From: Ciona intestinalis
Taxonomy: Eukaryota > Chordata > Ascidiacea > Phlebobranchia > Cionidae
NCBI RefSeq assembly: GCF_000224145.3
Contig: NC_020171.2
Span: 1,127,391 to 1,191,390 of the forward strand
Length of the DNA: 64,000 nucleotides
Direction of reading: 5' to 3'
Positions 19,601-29,927 of the stretch are shown piece by piece. The stretch's first letter is position 1. Each line of letters starts with the position of its first letter. A program made the translations under genes and the position numbers. Below the pieces are notes generated by a model. That model ran no database searches. It was not told where the DNA came from and saw nothing but the letters and a program-made list of their open reading frames with translations.

Positions 19601-21779
19601 AACTCCAAAAAAGTTACTAATTTACCCTTTTTAGAGCGAAACATGCAATGCCCAATTATGTCCTGCTTATACTCAATGGGCTGGATCTTGCAGTGTAACC
19701 TGTGGAGGTGGGATCCAAAACCGTGCCCGAACTTGCACAACGACGCCTACAGGACCCATTCCATCATCATGTACTACTATTGCTGGACAAGCATGCAACA
19801 CCCAGAGCTGCAGTAAGTAGAACCTAGAAAAAGGGAGTTTGGAACACTATTGTTTACCACAAAGTTTACTAAAGTATAAATAAATATACGTTACTTAGTT
19901 ATTCTTGTGTGGCGGGGCATAGACAGTCGATTTAACATGGGGTTCTGTTTCACACAACATGTCTTGAGTAAAACAGTCTAAACATAAACCTTAAATATTA
20001 ATAAATAACTGTTTACAGACAAAGACTTAGACATCATGTTCATTGTGGACTCTTCACAGCAACTTGACTCGTGCTCAGCAAAAGAGGCATCACTTGGACA
20101 AGTTGCGCCATTTACACCTGCAGGAGGACTTCTAACAACAGCCAATTTCCCCAACTTTGTTCAACAAAAAACTTTTCTTACTTCGTAAGTGGGTTGTTTA
20201 ATTTGTTTTAAAATATATACCCAATACAGATAGTTTTTTCACCATCTAAAAAACTGTATATATCTATTTAACAATTTAAATCACACTATTTACAAATTGA
20301 AATACTTCATAGCTGTTTTCAAATTCTAACCAAACTGTATTAATTTTTAAATTATCTTAATCTAACAGTTTTTAAAACATAATCTCAATGTACTTATATA
20401 CACATTACTTACAAATTCATTTCTTTGAAAGGTTTTTCAGCATCTACAAGACTGTAGTTGCTGGCCGAACTAACGTTGGGGTGTTGTCACGCTCAGGAAG
20501 CTGTGCAGCAGCTACTTCTACAAACTACCACAAAATTAAAGCACTGAGTGACACATATGTGCCGCTACAGGTTAAAAACTTTTTTCTCTTTACACATGTG
20601 ATCCACTTGCAAAATCAAGTCCAATTTGTTTGGGCCACTAACAATTACCTTGCTTAAAACTTTTATACACAATTAAAATATTTTATTTAGTTGACTCCTA
20701 CAGTACCATCAATAAATCACCAACAATAACTTGACAAAAAATTTTAAATCTGAATTTCAAATAATTTTCTATTCCAGGCTGAAGCAGCTATTTCTTACCT
20801 CTGTGGGTTCCCAGATTTTTTCTCAACCCTTGGTTGTGGTATTGAATACATCAAAACTGGCAACACTAATAACCCAGATGTTATTGTTGAGATTCTGCCC
20901 GATATTACTACCTTGTCTTCAACTCTTTTACGTAAGTTTTGGACTAAACATTAAATGGTAACAGCACTAAATGACAGCATGGTATATATAAATGAAGGTA
21001 ACTTGTTTACCCTCGGCACGGCATTGACAGTTGTTATAAGTTAAAACACGTCAAGTGTTCTGTTCTATACACATTGTGCCCGCTTATAAGTTACCACGTA
21101 TGTAACTTTGTGAGTGATTATGTCTGATGCTGTTAATTCTAACAACTTATTAGTGAGCACTGGGTTGGAGTAATTGTTGTTAAGTGTCTTGCCAAAGGAC
21201 ACATACGTGCACAGAAGTAGCAGAGGTAAGCCTTGAATCCATAACTTCTAGGTTAGAGGCAGGGTGCCAACAACAATTATGCCAGATGTCTGACCATAGA
21301 TATATATGGTTCATAAATACTTTACATAGCTTATGTTTTAGGCACATATTTTCTTCCTTTTTGCAGAGGTGTACCAAAATAATGTGGCTTCAATAAACAC
21401 AATAGCTGGCGCAACAAGAGTATTGACTGTTACTGCGGCAGATCTTTCGCTATCTTCGATGACGCAGGCCAACATTGATGCAAATGTACTATGTAAGTGA
21501 AAAAAAACCTGGTGTTTTTAATTAAGTGACATATTTAAATAAAGATGTTGGTAAAAATTTGAGAAAAATTGTAAAAAAAAAGTCTGAGAGTAGATTAATT
21601 TTACTTCTGCAATAATTTCTTTTCCAACATGCGTTAACCTAGTATTTTTTATTCTAGTTGGCAAGCAATGGGCATGTAGAAGCACTACACCACCAGCAAC
21701 CTGTATATATTATCTTGGAACTGTATATAATCCAGCACAAGTTATTGCTAACTTCATCTTAGCAACAGCAGATTTGTAA
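16643..21779 (+). CDS. secreted trefoil-TSP1-VWA protein (605 aa, 13 exons)
   Basis: Exons: 16643-16709, 17074-17223, 17513-17656, 17911-18079, 18375-18475, 18765-18876, 19201-19399, 19635-19812, 20019-20184, 20441-20570, 20778-20931, 21367-21492, 21658-21779; the sum of 1818 nt closes in frame. Residues 1-18 are a signal peptide (MDKTCVLILLIVATVSA). Residues ~25-72 and ~74-120 resemble trefoil (P-type) domains, with GCCY or QCCY cores and a closing CYRR or CYRP. Residues ~212-248, ~262-314 and ~325-373 are thrombospondin type-1 repeats (WDNWGEWTTC, WGAWAQWSTC, QWAGSCSVTCGGG). From ~375 a VWA-like domain starts (DIMFIVDSS); its MIDAS motif reads DSSQQ instead of DxSxS, so metal binding is doubtful. 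The protein is probably a matrix, mucus or blood-cell adhesion protein. I do not know a named orthologue with this order. Domain calls are firm for TSP1 and moderate for trefoil and VWA. Confidence 0.88.
17240..17424. mobile_element. TIR MITE, near full length
   Basis: Starts TAGTAGGGTGGGGAAGATGG and ends GGTGTCCCATCTTACCCCAG, with the interior on the opposite orientation to the copy at 3861 (GTCTACTACCAAATGAGACG). It is in intron 2 of the trefoil-TSP1 gene. Confidence 0.8.
17695..17815 (+). repeat. R3 minisatellite units (about 1.7 copies)
   Basis: Contains TTCATACACCTCATGCTCAC, a GTATAACATGAGTGTC unit and a second CACACATGGCGTGTTCATAC. It lies in intron 3 of the trefoil-TSP1 gene. Confidence 0.65.
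18225..18335 (-). mobile_element. tRNA-derived SINE head, minus strand
   Basis: On the minus strand it reads TAGTGCTTAAGAGCGCTTGC (A-box-like) then GGTTCAAAGCTTGACGCTGC (B-box-like) and GTCCTTGGGCAAGACAATAA. It is in intron 4 of the trefoil-TSP1 gene. Confidence 0.65.
21150..21300 (-). mobile_element. tRNA-derived SINE head, minus strand
   Basis: Minus-strand copy with the core GGCAAGACACTTAACAACAA and the tRNA-like part (CCTCTAACCTAGAAGTTATG, GATTCAAGGCTTACCTCTGC). A forward R1 unit lies just before it at 20992-21120. Both are in intron 11 of the trefoil-TSP1 gene. Confidence 0.65.
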
Positions 21780-22783
21780 AAAGTCTAATTTACATTGACT
21801 ACCCTGCAAAATGCGGTGTCAGTGAATCATAACCAATTTTTAACTGAGAAGTTAAAAGAAAGAAATGCTTTTGAACCTACACTAGTGAAAGAGCAACTAA
21901 ATTTTATCAGCTAAAAAGTTATGCTTACCCTGATTGTGTTTGAAAAATAACACTTTTTCTACTTTTTTATTGAATTTGTGCCATTTTTCTTTTGCTTGTT
22001 TGTTTAATTGATTGAATATTTGAATACACCAAAGACTTACCAAAGATGTTGCGTGCATTCTGTCATTTTTACCTAATCAGTTCTATACAAGTCTATAAAG
22101 ACAGATATTCCTCATTCCGCAGTTTTATCAAATATAAAGAACGAAATTTAAAATTTCAAGATTTTGGCGGGAACACGCAATGCATTGTGGGTACTCATCT
22201 ATAGAAATTCGCAGCAATAAAAATTGTAGGGGCGCAAAATCATTTTAAACGGTTTATAACATTACAGAAAAAAAACAGTAATCTAAATTCATATTTTTAA
22301 ACTTAAAGCACAAAAATAGCCTCTCTCTTGTTTACGTAGCATTTTTTGCGCAAATTGTAGTCACATGATGGCGTAAACGTAACTGCGCATGCGCAGCAGT
22401 CGGTTAGTATAGAAATGTATGTAACCAGGCAGAACAGTTTTTGTTGATAGTTTTTAAACTAAACTTAGCGTGTATTGACACAACAGAATTGTTCATTTAA
22501 ATTGCAATGCATACTGAGATGCATTTCAGTTATACATTTAAACTTCTTGTATCTATTTTTTGTATAATACCTTTGCAAAAATGTTTGTAGTAAGATAGTT
22601 ATAATACTTTTATAACCATATAGTATGGATAAATGTGGCAATTACTTAGTACATTGCATTTGTGTTAGCTTTACTTTTACATTAAGAAAACAAAATTGTT
22701 AAACCACAGTTTTTAGGTGTCACGGTGCAATGAACATTGCGCAATCTTTTTCTGCTGACTCATTGTGAAACAGCTTCTTAACT
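21780..22783. other. 3' flank of the TSP1 gene and promoter region of the TAB2/3 gene
   Basis: AT-rich, with no ORF supported. A possible polyadenylation signal AATAAA lies at 22216-22221 (437 bases after the stop, so weak). An NRF1-type palindrome at 22384 marks the likely promoter of the downstream gene. Confidence 0.5.
22384..22395. promoter_or_regulatory. NRF1-type palindromic site upstream of TAB2/3
   Basis: The 12-base palindrome TGCGCATGCGCA is a perfect NRF1 consensus site, known in promoters of widely expressed animal genes. It lies 389 bases before the ATG at 22784. Function here is inferred from position. Confidence 0.55.
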
Positions 22784-25700
22784 ATGAACCCTGACCCCAC
22801 ATATGATACTGAGGACAACCAGAAACAATGGGAGACCATTAATGACCATGTCCAGCAAATGCTCTTCCTCACCGACGGTATAACAGGGGGGTCACCCCTC
22901 TCGACCTCACCCGCAATCCCCAGCCCCCTAACCTCACCCCCCCAAGTAAATTCACGGGTCCACCACACCTCCCATAACCCTATGTACCGGCGCAGTGAAG
23001 GAGACATACAAGGGCGACCTACAGAGCAGTTAAACCTAGCCCCTACACCACAAACTGCCCCGGTACTTGGGTTCCAGCCCCATTGGGGTGTCCCTGAATC
23101 GCCAGTCACCACTGCTCCCACAATCCATTCCTCATACAGTTATCCAGTTTTCCATAATCCTAATCCAACCTTCCAAGCTGCCCAAGAAAATATCGCAACC
23201 AATGGCACTAGCTCACCTGGTGTGGTGGCACCAGATCAAAAAGACTTTTTTACGAAACCAAAAACCGGTTCTCCATACAACAGTCGCAAATATAATGCAA
23301 AACCAACAATGACGAAAATGAACCTTAAAAGAACAAGTTACCCTACAATTACGGTTCCGAAAACCTTAGAAAACAGTCAGGCATATCATGTAGACTACCC
23401 TCGAAACACTGGTGACAGTTCCCCACAAGTAATAAGGCAACAATCTTCTCCAAGTATAATCAGTCCAACCGGTGTCCCATTTCTGCCCCACAGCACCTCA
23501 CAACCAGTTATGAACATCAACCAATTCACCCCAATCGGGAACACAGGCTTTAATAGCCCTGAGCGTAATTCACCTGTAATGTACCATATGTCACCAAACC
23601 TGCGTAGAAAATCAGCGCCTGCGACGGACACTCGTCCATTTCTAAAAACCAATACAAGAAGAACTGTATCTCAAATCCCACAACACATAGCCCCACCTAA
23701 TGGGCTTCCAGGTTCTAGTTATCTAAAAGATTCCTTTCTACCGACCTTGAGTGATCCATTGGAAAAAGTTGATGAGGTACCAACTGTTGATACCGGGTAT
23801 AATGATGATGATTATACTAATGGTGAGTTAAGGTTATGTGAGTTCCTACTTCCTACTATACATAGCTTGACATAAAGGTTGAATTGGCTTTAGTATAGAA
23901 ATTGGCTTTGGTGAGGAAATTACATATTAGACTGGTGTAAAGTATTTTTAAGTTTTTTTGTGCATTAAAACATTGCCTTCTGTTATTTTTAAACACGTTC
24001 AAGGCAGGAAGGCACTATAATATTTTCATATTGTTTCCTAAAAGTTTAACATTAAGAATATTAGCCTTTTATTTATTTTACCTATCTAAAACTTTGATGT
24101 GTTCACAGCTTTATTGCAACATCAAACTGAGAGGATGAATCGTTTACGAGCTGAGTATAATGCAAAGAAATGTGAGTTGGAAAATCTTGGTGGGGATGTA
24201 AGCCACCTTGAGGAAAAAGTGCAACAACGTAATCTGCGTCATAAAAGTCCTTCTTCAGTGAGTCCAAAGTTTATATATTATATAGGTGCATAATTATGTG
24301 TGTATAACACTTCATAGGTATCAGTTTTTTTTCTTCTTTTTTTGGGTCTCTTTTTGACCCAGACATTTCTAAATGCAGTTACACTCCTCATAGTAATGAA
24401 ACATAGGGAACCTCATTGACTAATATGGCGAATGAAATAAACTTTGGCTTTGCTCATTTGCATATTGCAGGCAGCTTTAATTTAAAGCTATACTTAGTAT
24501 TAAAAGATGTTGTTAAAAAACATGAAGTTAGCCAGTTACCAACAGCTGCATGTTAAATAATAGCGCAACTGTATTTTATTTGCCCAACACTGTGTGGCAG
24601 TGGCAGAAGTAAACACCCATTGTTGTACTGTTTATATGCTAGGTTCAAGTAAAAAAACACTAAGTTAGCATTTTCTGTTAAAATATGGTACAATTTTAAT
24701 TGCCATGTATTTATTATTTATACCAGTCTGTAAGCCCTGTAATGATAATCTTTTTTACATGTTTGTTTGTGGCTTATGCATGCATGCAGCCTCTAGGCAA
24801 GTAATGTATATATATAACATCATTTTTTATCGCTTAGCCGGGTAAAAATACACAAGACTTTTGTACAAGTTTTTAATTTTCTAAAGACTAATATTAGGAT
24901 TGAGAAAAGCAAATATAATTCATTTCATTGTTAACTTATAAGTAGTTCACTAGTTATAAGTGGCATGTTTTTTAATATTGTTGTGGTAACATTGTTAAAA
25001 TGCAATTAAACCTTAGGCCTATTCATCAAAAATTATAAGCCTGCTTGATTACTGTGGTGAATGCAATATACTTTGAATGTTTGTTTGTGTATCTATACCC
25101 AACAGCAAGAAAAATTCATTTAATATATTGCTCCAAAATATCCATTTAGTAAATTGCTCGAAAAATCAATTCTTATTGACGTTTATTGCCCACTTTATAT
25201 AACCTGTCAATTCTGCCATCTTAAACATTAAAGTATGCTAAAGGTATTTTTTTTTGACATCATTATCCTTACGAAGTTCAACTGCTAACTGTGTACATAG
25301 CACATCAGACCACCAGTGTCAGGTGGAATTTAGCTTATACTGTATACAGATGGTGGTGGAACAGGCAGTTTCTCCTTTGCTATTATTTTTTAATTTTCTA
25401 GTGCCACTGTCAATAGTATTCTGTTAAAGTTTACCTCGAAGCGTGAAAACTGTCACGTTTTATATTTATTATCGGGATAGGAATTTTTGTGTTAACCTAA
25501 TTTTAGTAGTAGTCTGTTAAAAACGTATAGATATAACAACTTTTTAAATGCAATTTTCAGTTTACACTGCAGTGTATTTGTTAATTAATTAAGCTCTGTT
25601 TCGGTTTTAAAACTAAAACCATCTTTAGTGAGCTTAATGCTTCGCAATTACACTTTGTCTAGTACCGTAGCAAAGTGGTTACAATGCATTTAGCCCAAAG

Positions 25701-27587
25701 TTCAAAAGTACAGGGCTTAATGATGCAAAAAAAATAAGGAAACTACAAAGTTACGTACTTGATAACTCGTGTTATAGCGACTGCCGTTGCCCAGCCATGC
25801 CAAGATAAATAATTTTATTATATGTATATATGTATTATATATATTTTGATTATTTTCATTCACGTTTTCATACACTACCATCTATACAGTTGCAAGTGGA
25901 AATAGGAAGGCTAAGGGAAATCAATCGGCAACTTGAAATTGATTGCAACTGCATGTACAAGGAAGTGGATTTATTTTCAAAAGATGGTAAGTCATTTTCT
26001 AGCGTAAGGTATGAAATAAACTTTAATGGGTGGGGGAAGATAGCTTTGTGCTTATAAACCAGATCTTAGAATCTGTGGTTACTAATTTACCTCCATACAA
26101 CAACATAACTATGTTAACAATAAAAGTGTTCACAACCAGTTACTCGTATCTATACAATCCTATGTGGTAAGCTATATTTGTCCCAAGATGTTAAAATCCT
26201 TCACCGTACAAACATGGGTAGATATTATCTTGTACACCAAAACCATCTTCAGTAATATTTAATAAAGCGAATCATTTTAGATGAAAATCATATCATACAA
26301 ATGGGCCTTCATTTCGTATTGAAACGTGTCAGAAATGTTATGTTTTATAAACATGCTAAATGCTAATTATGTTATAATTGCTGTTACTTTTTAGGGTCTG
26401 TCATGTTTATATTAAAACTGACCAGAAAAATTCATTTTTTATTCACCTAAATTAGGTAAATATTCAACAAAAAAACATGCAATCCTTATACTGTGTTTTT
26501 TTATAGGTGATAATACAAGAGAAGACTTTTATTCAAGATACAACAGACCTGCTTCTGTAAAGCCGCAACAAACAAAGCAAAGAAAAGGTAATTACATTCT
26601 GAATGCACGAGCGCTATAATAATTACAAGTTGGTGTTATTATTTGTTTGGTTTGAAGTGGTTGGTTTAATACACATTATAACACATAGTTAGTGTTAGTT
26701 GGATATTTGTGGTAACTTGTAGTCGCAGGCAGGTATGGGGTGTGTTTTTACAGCTGTTGTTTTTACACCACATGAGGATAAATATGTTTGTTTTTTCATA
26801 GGCCTTATTTTATTGTCAGATGAGGTTCTGCAGCATTGCACTGCATGTATGTCCTAGGATTTAGGCCAGGAATGGGCCATCACCCCATAGTTTTCTTTTC
26901 TGTCCTTATGTAATTTAATCAGTGATTTTTTTTTCTCCAATGCATTGCTGACAGTTTAGGCAAACTATTACACCCATGTCTGTAGACTTATAATTCTAAT
27001 TCTTATCTTTATCTTATCTAACCTTTATAATTCTAATTCTTATCTTATCTAACCTTTACACCTAGCTTCCCTGCGTCAGTTTACTTCAGTTCAAGACCTT
27101 CCCCCTCCACCCCCACCCCCTCCAGATGATGAACCTAAATGGAGATGCAGCCATTGCACCTTTGATAATCACGCAGCCCTTAATAAATGCGAGGTATGTG
27201 TTATAAAAGCCGAGTAGCTGTTTTAAGCTAAAAACTGGCTACAACATCTTTTATTCTGTGTGCTTCAGCTCCTGCAGTGTAGCATGCCATGGGTCTTTTA
27301 GGCCAGGTTTGACCCATTACCCCATAACAATATAATATGTTTAAAAACCTTGTTTGGCGCCTACAAACATACATGTGAATGAATAAATGTAACTTGTAGC
27401 TGTTATAACACGGGTGTTCTGTTTTATTATACATCTCGTGCCAGTTTACAAGTTACCAAATATGTTACTTTGTGGGTGATTATTTTGGAGAATTTTTTAT
27501 ACCTTCCAGTATGTACTAATTCTTTTTCCCTTACAGATGTGCGAGTTCCCACGCGAGGTTCAAAGCAGCAGAGCCAGAATTACCTAA
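22784..27587 (+). CDS. TAB2/TAB3: TAK1-binding protein, TAB2/TAB3 orthologue (514 aa, 6 coding exons)
   Basis: Exons: 22784-23822, 24109-24257, 25890-25986, 26507-26587, 27066-27193, 27537-27587 (1545 nt, in frame). TAB2/3 link K63-polyubiquitin to the TAK1 (MAP3K7) kinase in NF-kB and JNK signalling in the cytosol. Residues 1-346 are low-complexity, Ser/Pro/Asn-rich. Residues 347-428 align by eye with the TAB2 coiled coil (LLQHQTERMNRL, LREINRQLEIDC, KEVDLF). Residues 468-475 are eight prolines. Residues 478-504 are a C-terminal NZF finger, WxCxxC-x10-CxxC, with Cys at 483, 486, 497 and 500 and the ubiquitin-contacting TF pair at 487-488. The vertebrate N-terminal CUE domain is not seen, and an in-frame TGA stands 18 bases before this ATG. 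A splice acceptor (AAACAG) 10 bases before the ATG leaves room for an upstream exon or a spliced leader. Orthology is confident from the C-terminal half. Confidence 0.9.
27372..27483 (+). repeat. R1 copy in the last intron of TAB2/3
   Basis: Forward R1 unit (ATAACACGGGTGTTCTGTTT … GTTACTTTGTGGGTGATTAT) with the first third shortened. An R5-type segment (CATGCCATGGGTCTTTTAGG) precedes it at about 27265-27330. Confidence 0.65.
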
Positions 27588-28951
27588 CCTACACAAACTA
27601 ACCTGTTTCCTTTCAAGTATTTTCCTTTCCAGTGCTTTTGCATTCCAAAAGTTATTTCATAGTGAGTTGGTATTGCCAAAATTGGCCAGTAGCTCGTTCG
27701 TATGAGCTATAGTTGACTGTGCAATAACTACGCTACCATCAAAAACTTGCACTCGCCGATAGTATAAGGTACTTCCAGGGCCCGTAGGTGCTAATGGGCC
27801 ACTGTCTATTTCTCATAAAGATATTTTAATATCCATTTAGTGCTTAAACCTTACAGTGAGCAGTATATTGTCACCACATTGGACGCTTTACATTTGAACA
27901 CTGTTACAGCGTTAGAAGCCAAAGTTTGGACAGCATTTCTCTCTTTTCTTTCTTCTCCAAAATCAGCTAAAAGTGTTACTTTTCTTATATTCTGGCTTGC
28001 CAAGTTATATTACCGGAGACAATTGACAAGCAATGTCTTTTACAATCTTTCCTGTACATTGGACATTACTTTCCCCAAAGGCTAATGCTGTTATGTGTAC
28101 ACTCCAGCTGCATCAAACACTATACGAAGCCTCTTAAACAAGCATTGAAAGTTTCAACTCTGCACTCTTGAAAGCAAAACCGTTACGTTCCAACCCCGTT
28201 CAGAAATCAGTATGCACTTAACTTTTAAATGTACATTTCCATGTTTTACAAGAGTCTCTTCCGTTCGGCTGCTGCCCCTCCAAGTGTATGAACAAGGCCG
28301 TTTTTTTTTTCATTCTACGATTGCCTTAATACTGTTGTTTCGCCAATAATGTTTAAATTACCGAGCGTGCCATGAGCAGCTTATGAAAAGTATTTGTTAT
28401 TTTTCAACAAGGGAAGCAAAAGAAGAATCAAACAGGACCAGGTAAGGTGTAACAGCCAGAGTAAAAGTGTGTCTAGACTCTTAGAGTAACATAAATTTAA
28501 TTTATCTTTTTTAATACAGCAGCGAAGAAAAGAAGAATCAAACAGGACCAGGTAAGGTGTAACAGCCAGAGTAAAAGTGTGTCTAGACTCTTAGAGTAAC
28601 ATAAATTTAATTTATCTTTTTTAATACAGCAGCGAAGACAAGGTAAATAAAAACAGAAGAGGAATTAGCAGCAAAAGCTGGAGAAAGATTTGTTGGTTTT
28701 TTCACAACGAAACTATTAAAGCAGTTTAAACAGCAGGTATAGTTAACAACACTCAGGGTAAAGGTGTTTCAGAGTAATATGACAGAAATAGTATTTGCCT
28801 GTTTAAATACAGTAACGAAGATTAGGTTAGTTACAAAATAAAATCAGCAGCAATGTGAGAATAGTTGAAAACACGCCAAGGATAAAATCGTGTAAAGTGT
28901 CTAAGCATCAAAAAATGTTTATGAAAAGCAATATAAAAAATTCAACCATTA
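27588..28951. other. 3' UTR/flank of TAB2/3, no further gene
   Basis: Follows the TAB2/3 stop. It contains one 81-codon ORF (27840-28085) without a recognisable motif, a 110 bp tandem duplication (28418-28637), and a possible polyadenylation signal AATAAA at 28646-28651. Confidence 0.45.
28418..28637 (+). repeat. 110 bp tandem duplication carrying splice-like sites
   Basis: Two almost identical 110 bp units (AGAAGAATCAAACAGGACCA at 28421 and again at 28531). Each unit has GACCAGGTAAGG (a consensus donor) and TTTTTTAATACAGCAGCG (a consensus acceptor), so the array reads like short exon - 79 bp intron - 32-base exon - intron - exon. It lies ~830 bp after the TAB2/3 stop, and transcription is not established. 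Confidence 0.8.
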
Positions 28952-29023
28952 AGGCACCACTGGGGATCGAACCCAGGATCTCCTGTTTACTAGACAGGCG
29001 CTTTACCACTAAGCCATGGCGCC
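28952..29023 (-). tRNA. tRNA-Thr (anticodon AGT)
   Basis: The minus strand folds as a 72-base cloverleaf: acceptor GGCGCCA with TGGTGCC, D-arm GGCTTAGTGGTAAAGC, anticodon arm CCTGT-CTAGTAA-ACAGG with anticodon AGT, and T-arm GGGTTCGATCCCC. A T-run terminator follows about 12 bases downstream. It stands head to head with tRNA-Asn at 29275. Confidence 0.95.
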
Positions 29024-29274
29024 GACGTTTTTCTCGGTTTCGAAAAATGACCACAACGGTAGGGCGATACTTTAACGACTGTAAGGCGCGCTTGTATACT
29101 CAACCGTTGGGGTGTATTTAATCGCTTGTAATAACGCTAGTACATTTCTTAAACATTAGACAATTATATAATGTAAAGATACTAGTTTTTTTTGCAATTC
29201 AATCGAAACACATGAGAAGTCGAATATGTCGTAGCGTATTTCTTGAAGGAATATTGGTAAGGTTTTCTCTCGTC

Positions 29275-29280
29275 GTCTCT

Positions 29281-29331
<51 letters not shown>

Positions 29332-29348
29332 GAGCCCACCCAGGGACG
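29275..29348 (+). tRNA. tRNA-Asn (anticodon GTT)
   Basis: 74-base cloverleaf: acceptor GTCTCTG with CAGGGAC, D-arm CGCAATCGGTTAGCGCG, anticodon arm TTCGG-CTGTTAA-CCGAA with anticodon GTT, and T-arm GTGGTTCGAGCCCAC. A TTTTTT terminator follows within a few bases. Confidence 0.95.
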
Positions 29349-29440
29349 TATTTTTTGTCGAATTTACAAAGAGTTTTAAGATAAAACATGCTGTTGTGCA
29401 TTAAGGCCGAATAAAAATCTGTATTTTATTTTATGAATTA

Positions 29441-29636
29441 TAGTAGGGTGTGGGGAAATTTAGCACCATTTTATTCTATTAGCGGTCCCATTTGGTAGTA
29501 AACAAAAAAAATTAAAGAATTGTAAAACCGTATCCTCACGACTCCAATAGACAGTTGTTAATTGTTTAAAACACGATCTAATTCTAGACATCTAGATATT
29601 ATGTGTTAAAGTTGTCCTATCCTCCCCACCCTACTG
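29441..29636. mobile_element. TIR MITE, near full length, between the two tRNA pairs
   Basis: From TAGTAGGGTGTGGGGAAATT to CTATCCTCCCCACCCTACTG with the complete interior (GTCCCATTTGGTAGTAAACA, CGTATCCTCACGACTCC). It separates the two copies of the duplicated Thr/Asn tRNA pair. Confidence 0.85.
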
Positions 29637-29682
29637 TATAATTTATATAAGTAAAGATAAATGAACAGTAAACAAAGTCAAA

Positions 29683-29757
29683 AGGCACCACTGGGGATCG
29701 AACCCAGGATCTCCTGTTTACTAGACAGGCGCTTTATTACCACTAAGCCATGGCGCC
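29683..29757 (-). tRNA. tRNA-Thr (anticodon AGT), second copy with 3-base longer D-loop
   Basis: Identical to the gene at 28952-29023 except for three extra bases in the D-loop (GGCTTAGTGGTAATAAAGC). All stems are intact, the loop is still within the size range seen in tRNAs, and a TTTT terminator follows directly, so it may well be functional. Confidence 0.85.
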
Positions 29758-29853
29758 GACGATTTTTTGTAGTTGTAATAATATAACAAAACTTTCGGGT
29801 GATACTTTAACTTTACGGTTTCTTGAAGGAATATCGGTCACGTTTTATTCAAC

Positions 29854-29872
29854 GTCTCTGTGGCGCAATCGC

Positions 29873-29910
<38 letters not shown>

Positions 29911-29927
29911 GAGCCCACCCAGGGACG
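29854..29927 (+). tRNA. tRNA-Asn (anticodon GTT), second copy
   Basis: Same cloverleaf as 29275-29348 with one D-loop difference (GCAATCGCTTAGCGC). That change turns the D-loop G18G19-like pair (GG) into GC, which could weaken the D-loop/T-loop contact. The flanking segment CTTGAAGGAATATYGGT is shared with the first copy. Confidence 0.88.

Noticed and set aside
22720-23121. 133-codon ORF on the minus strand
   Set aside because: Exact shadow of the proline-rich first exon of TAB2/3; no splice or start context and no recognisable motif.
23395-23652. 85-codon minus-strand ORF
   Set aside because: Antisense shadow of the same TAB2/3 exon.
27840-28085. 81-codon ORF downstream of TAB2/3
   Set aside because: Lies in the likely 3' UTR, has no motif, no splice signals at its ends and ordinary AT-rich composition.
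28855-29121. ORF across the first tRNA-Thr gene
   Set aside because: Its frame reads through the tRNA gene antisense; a by-product of GC-rich tRNA sequence.
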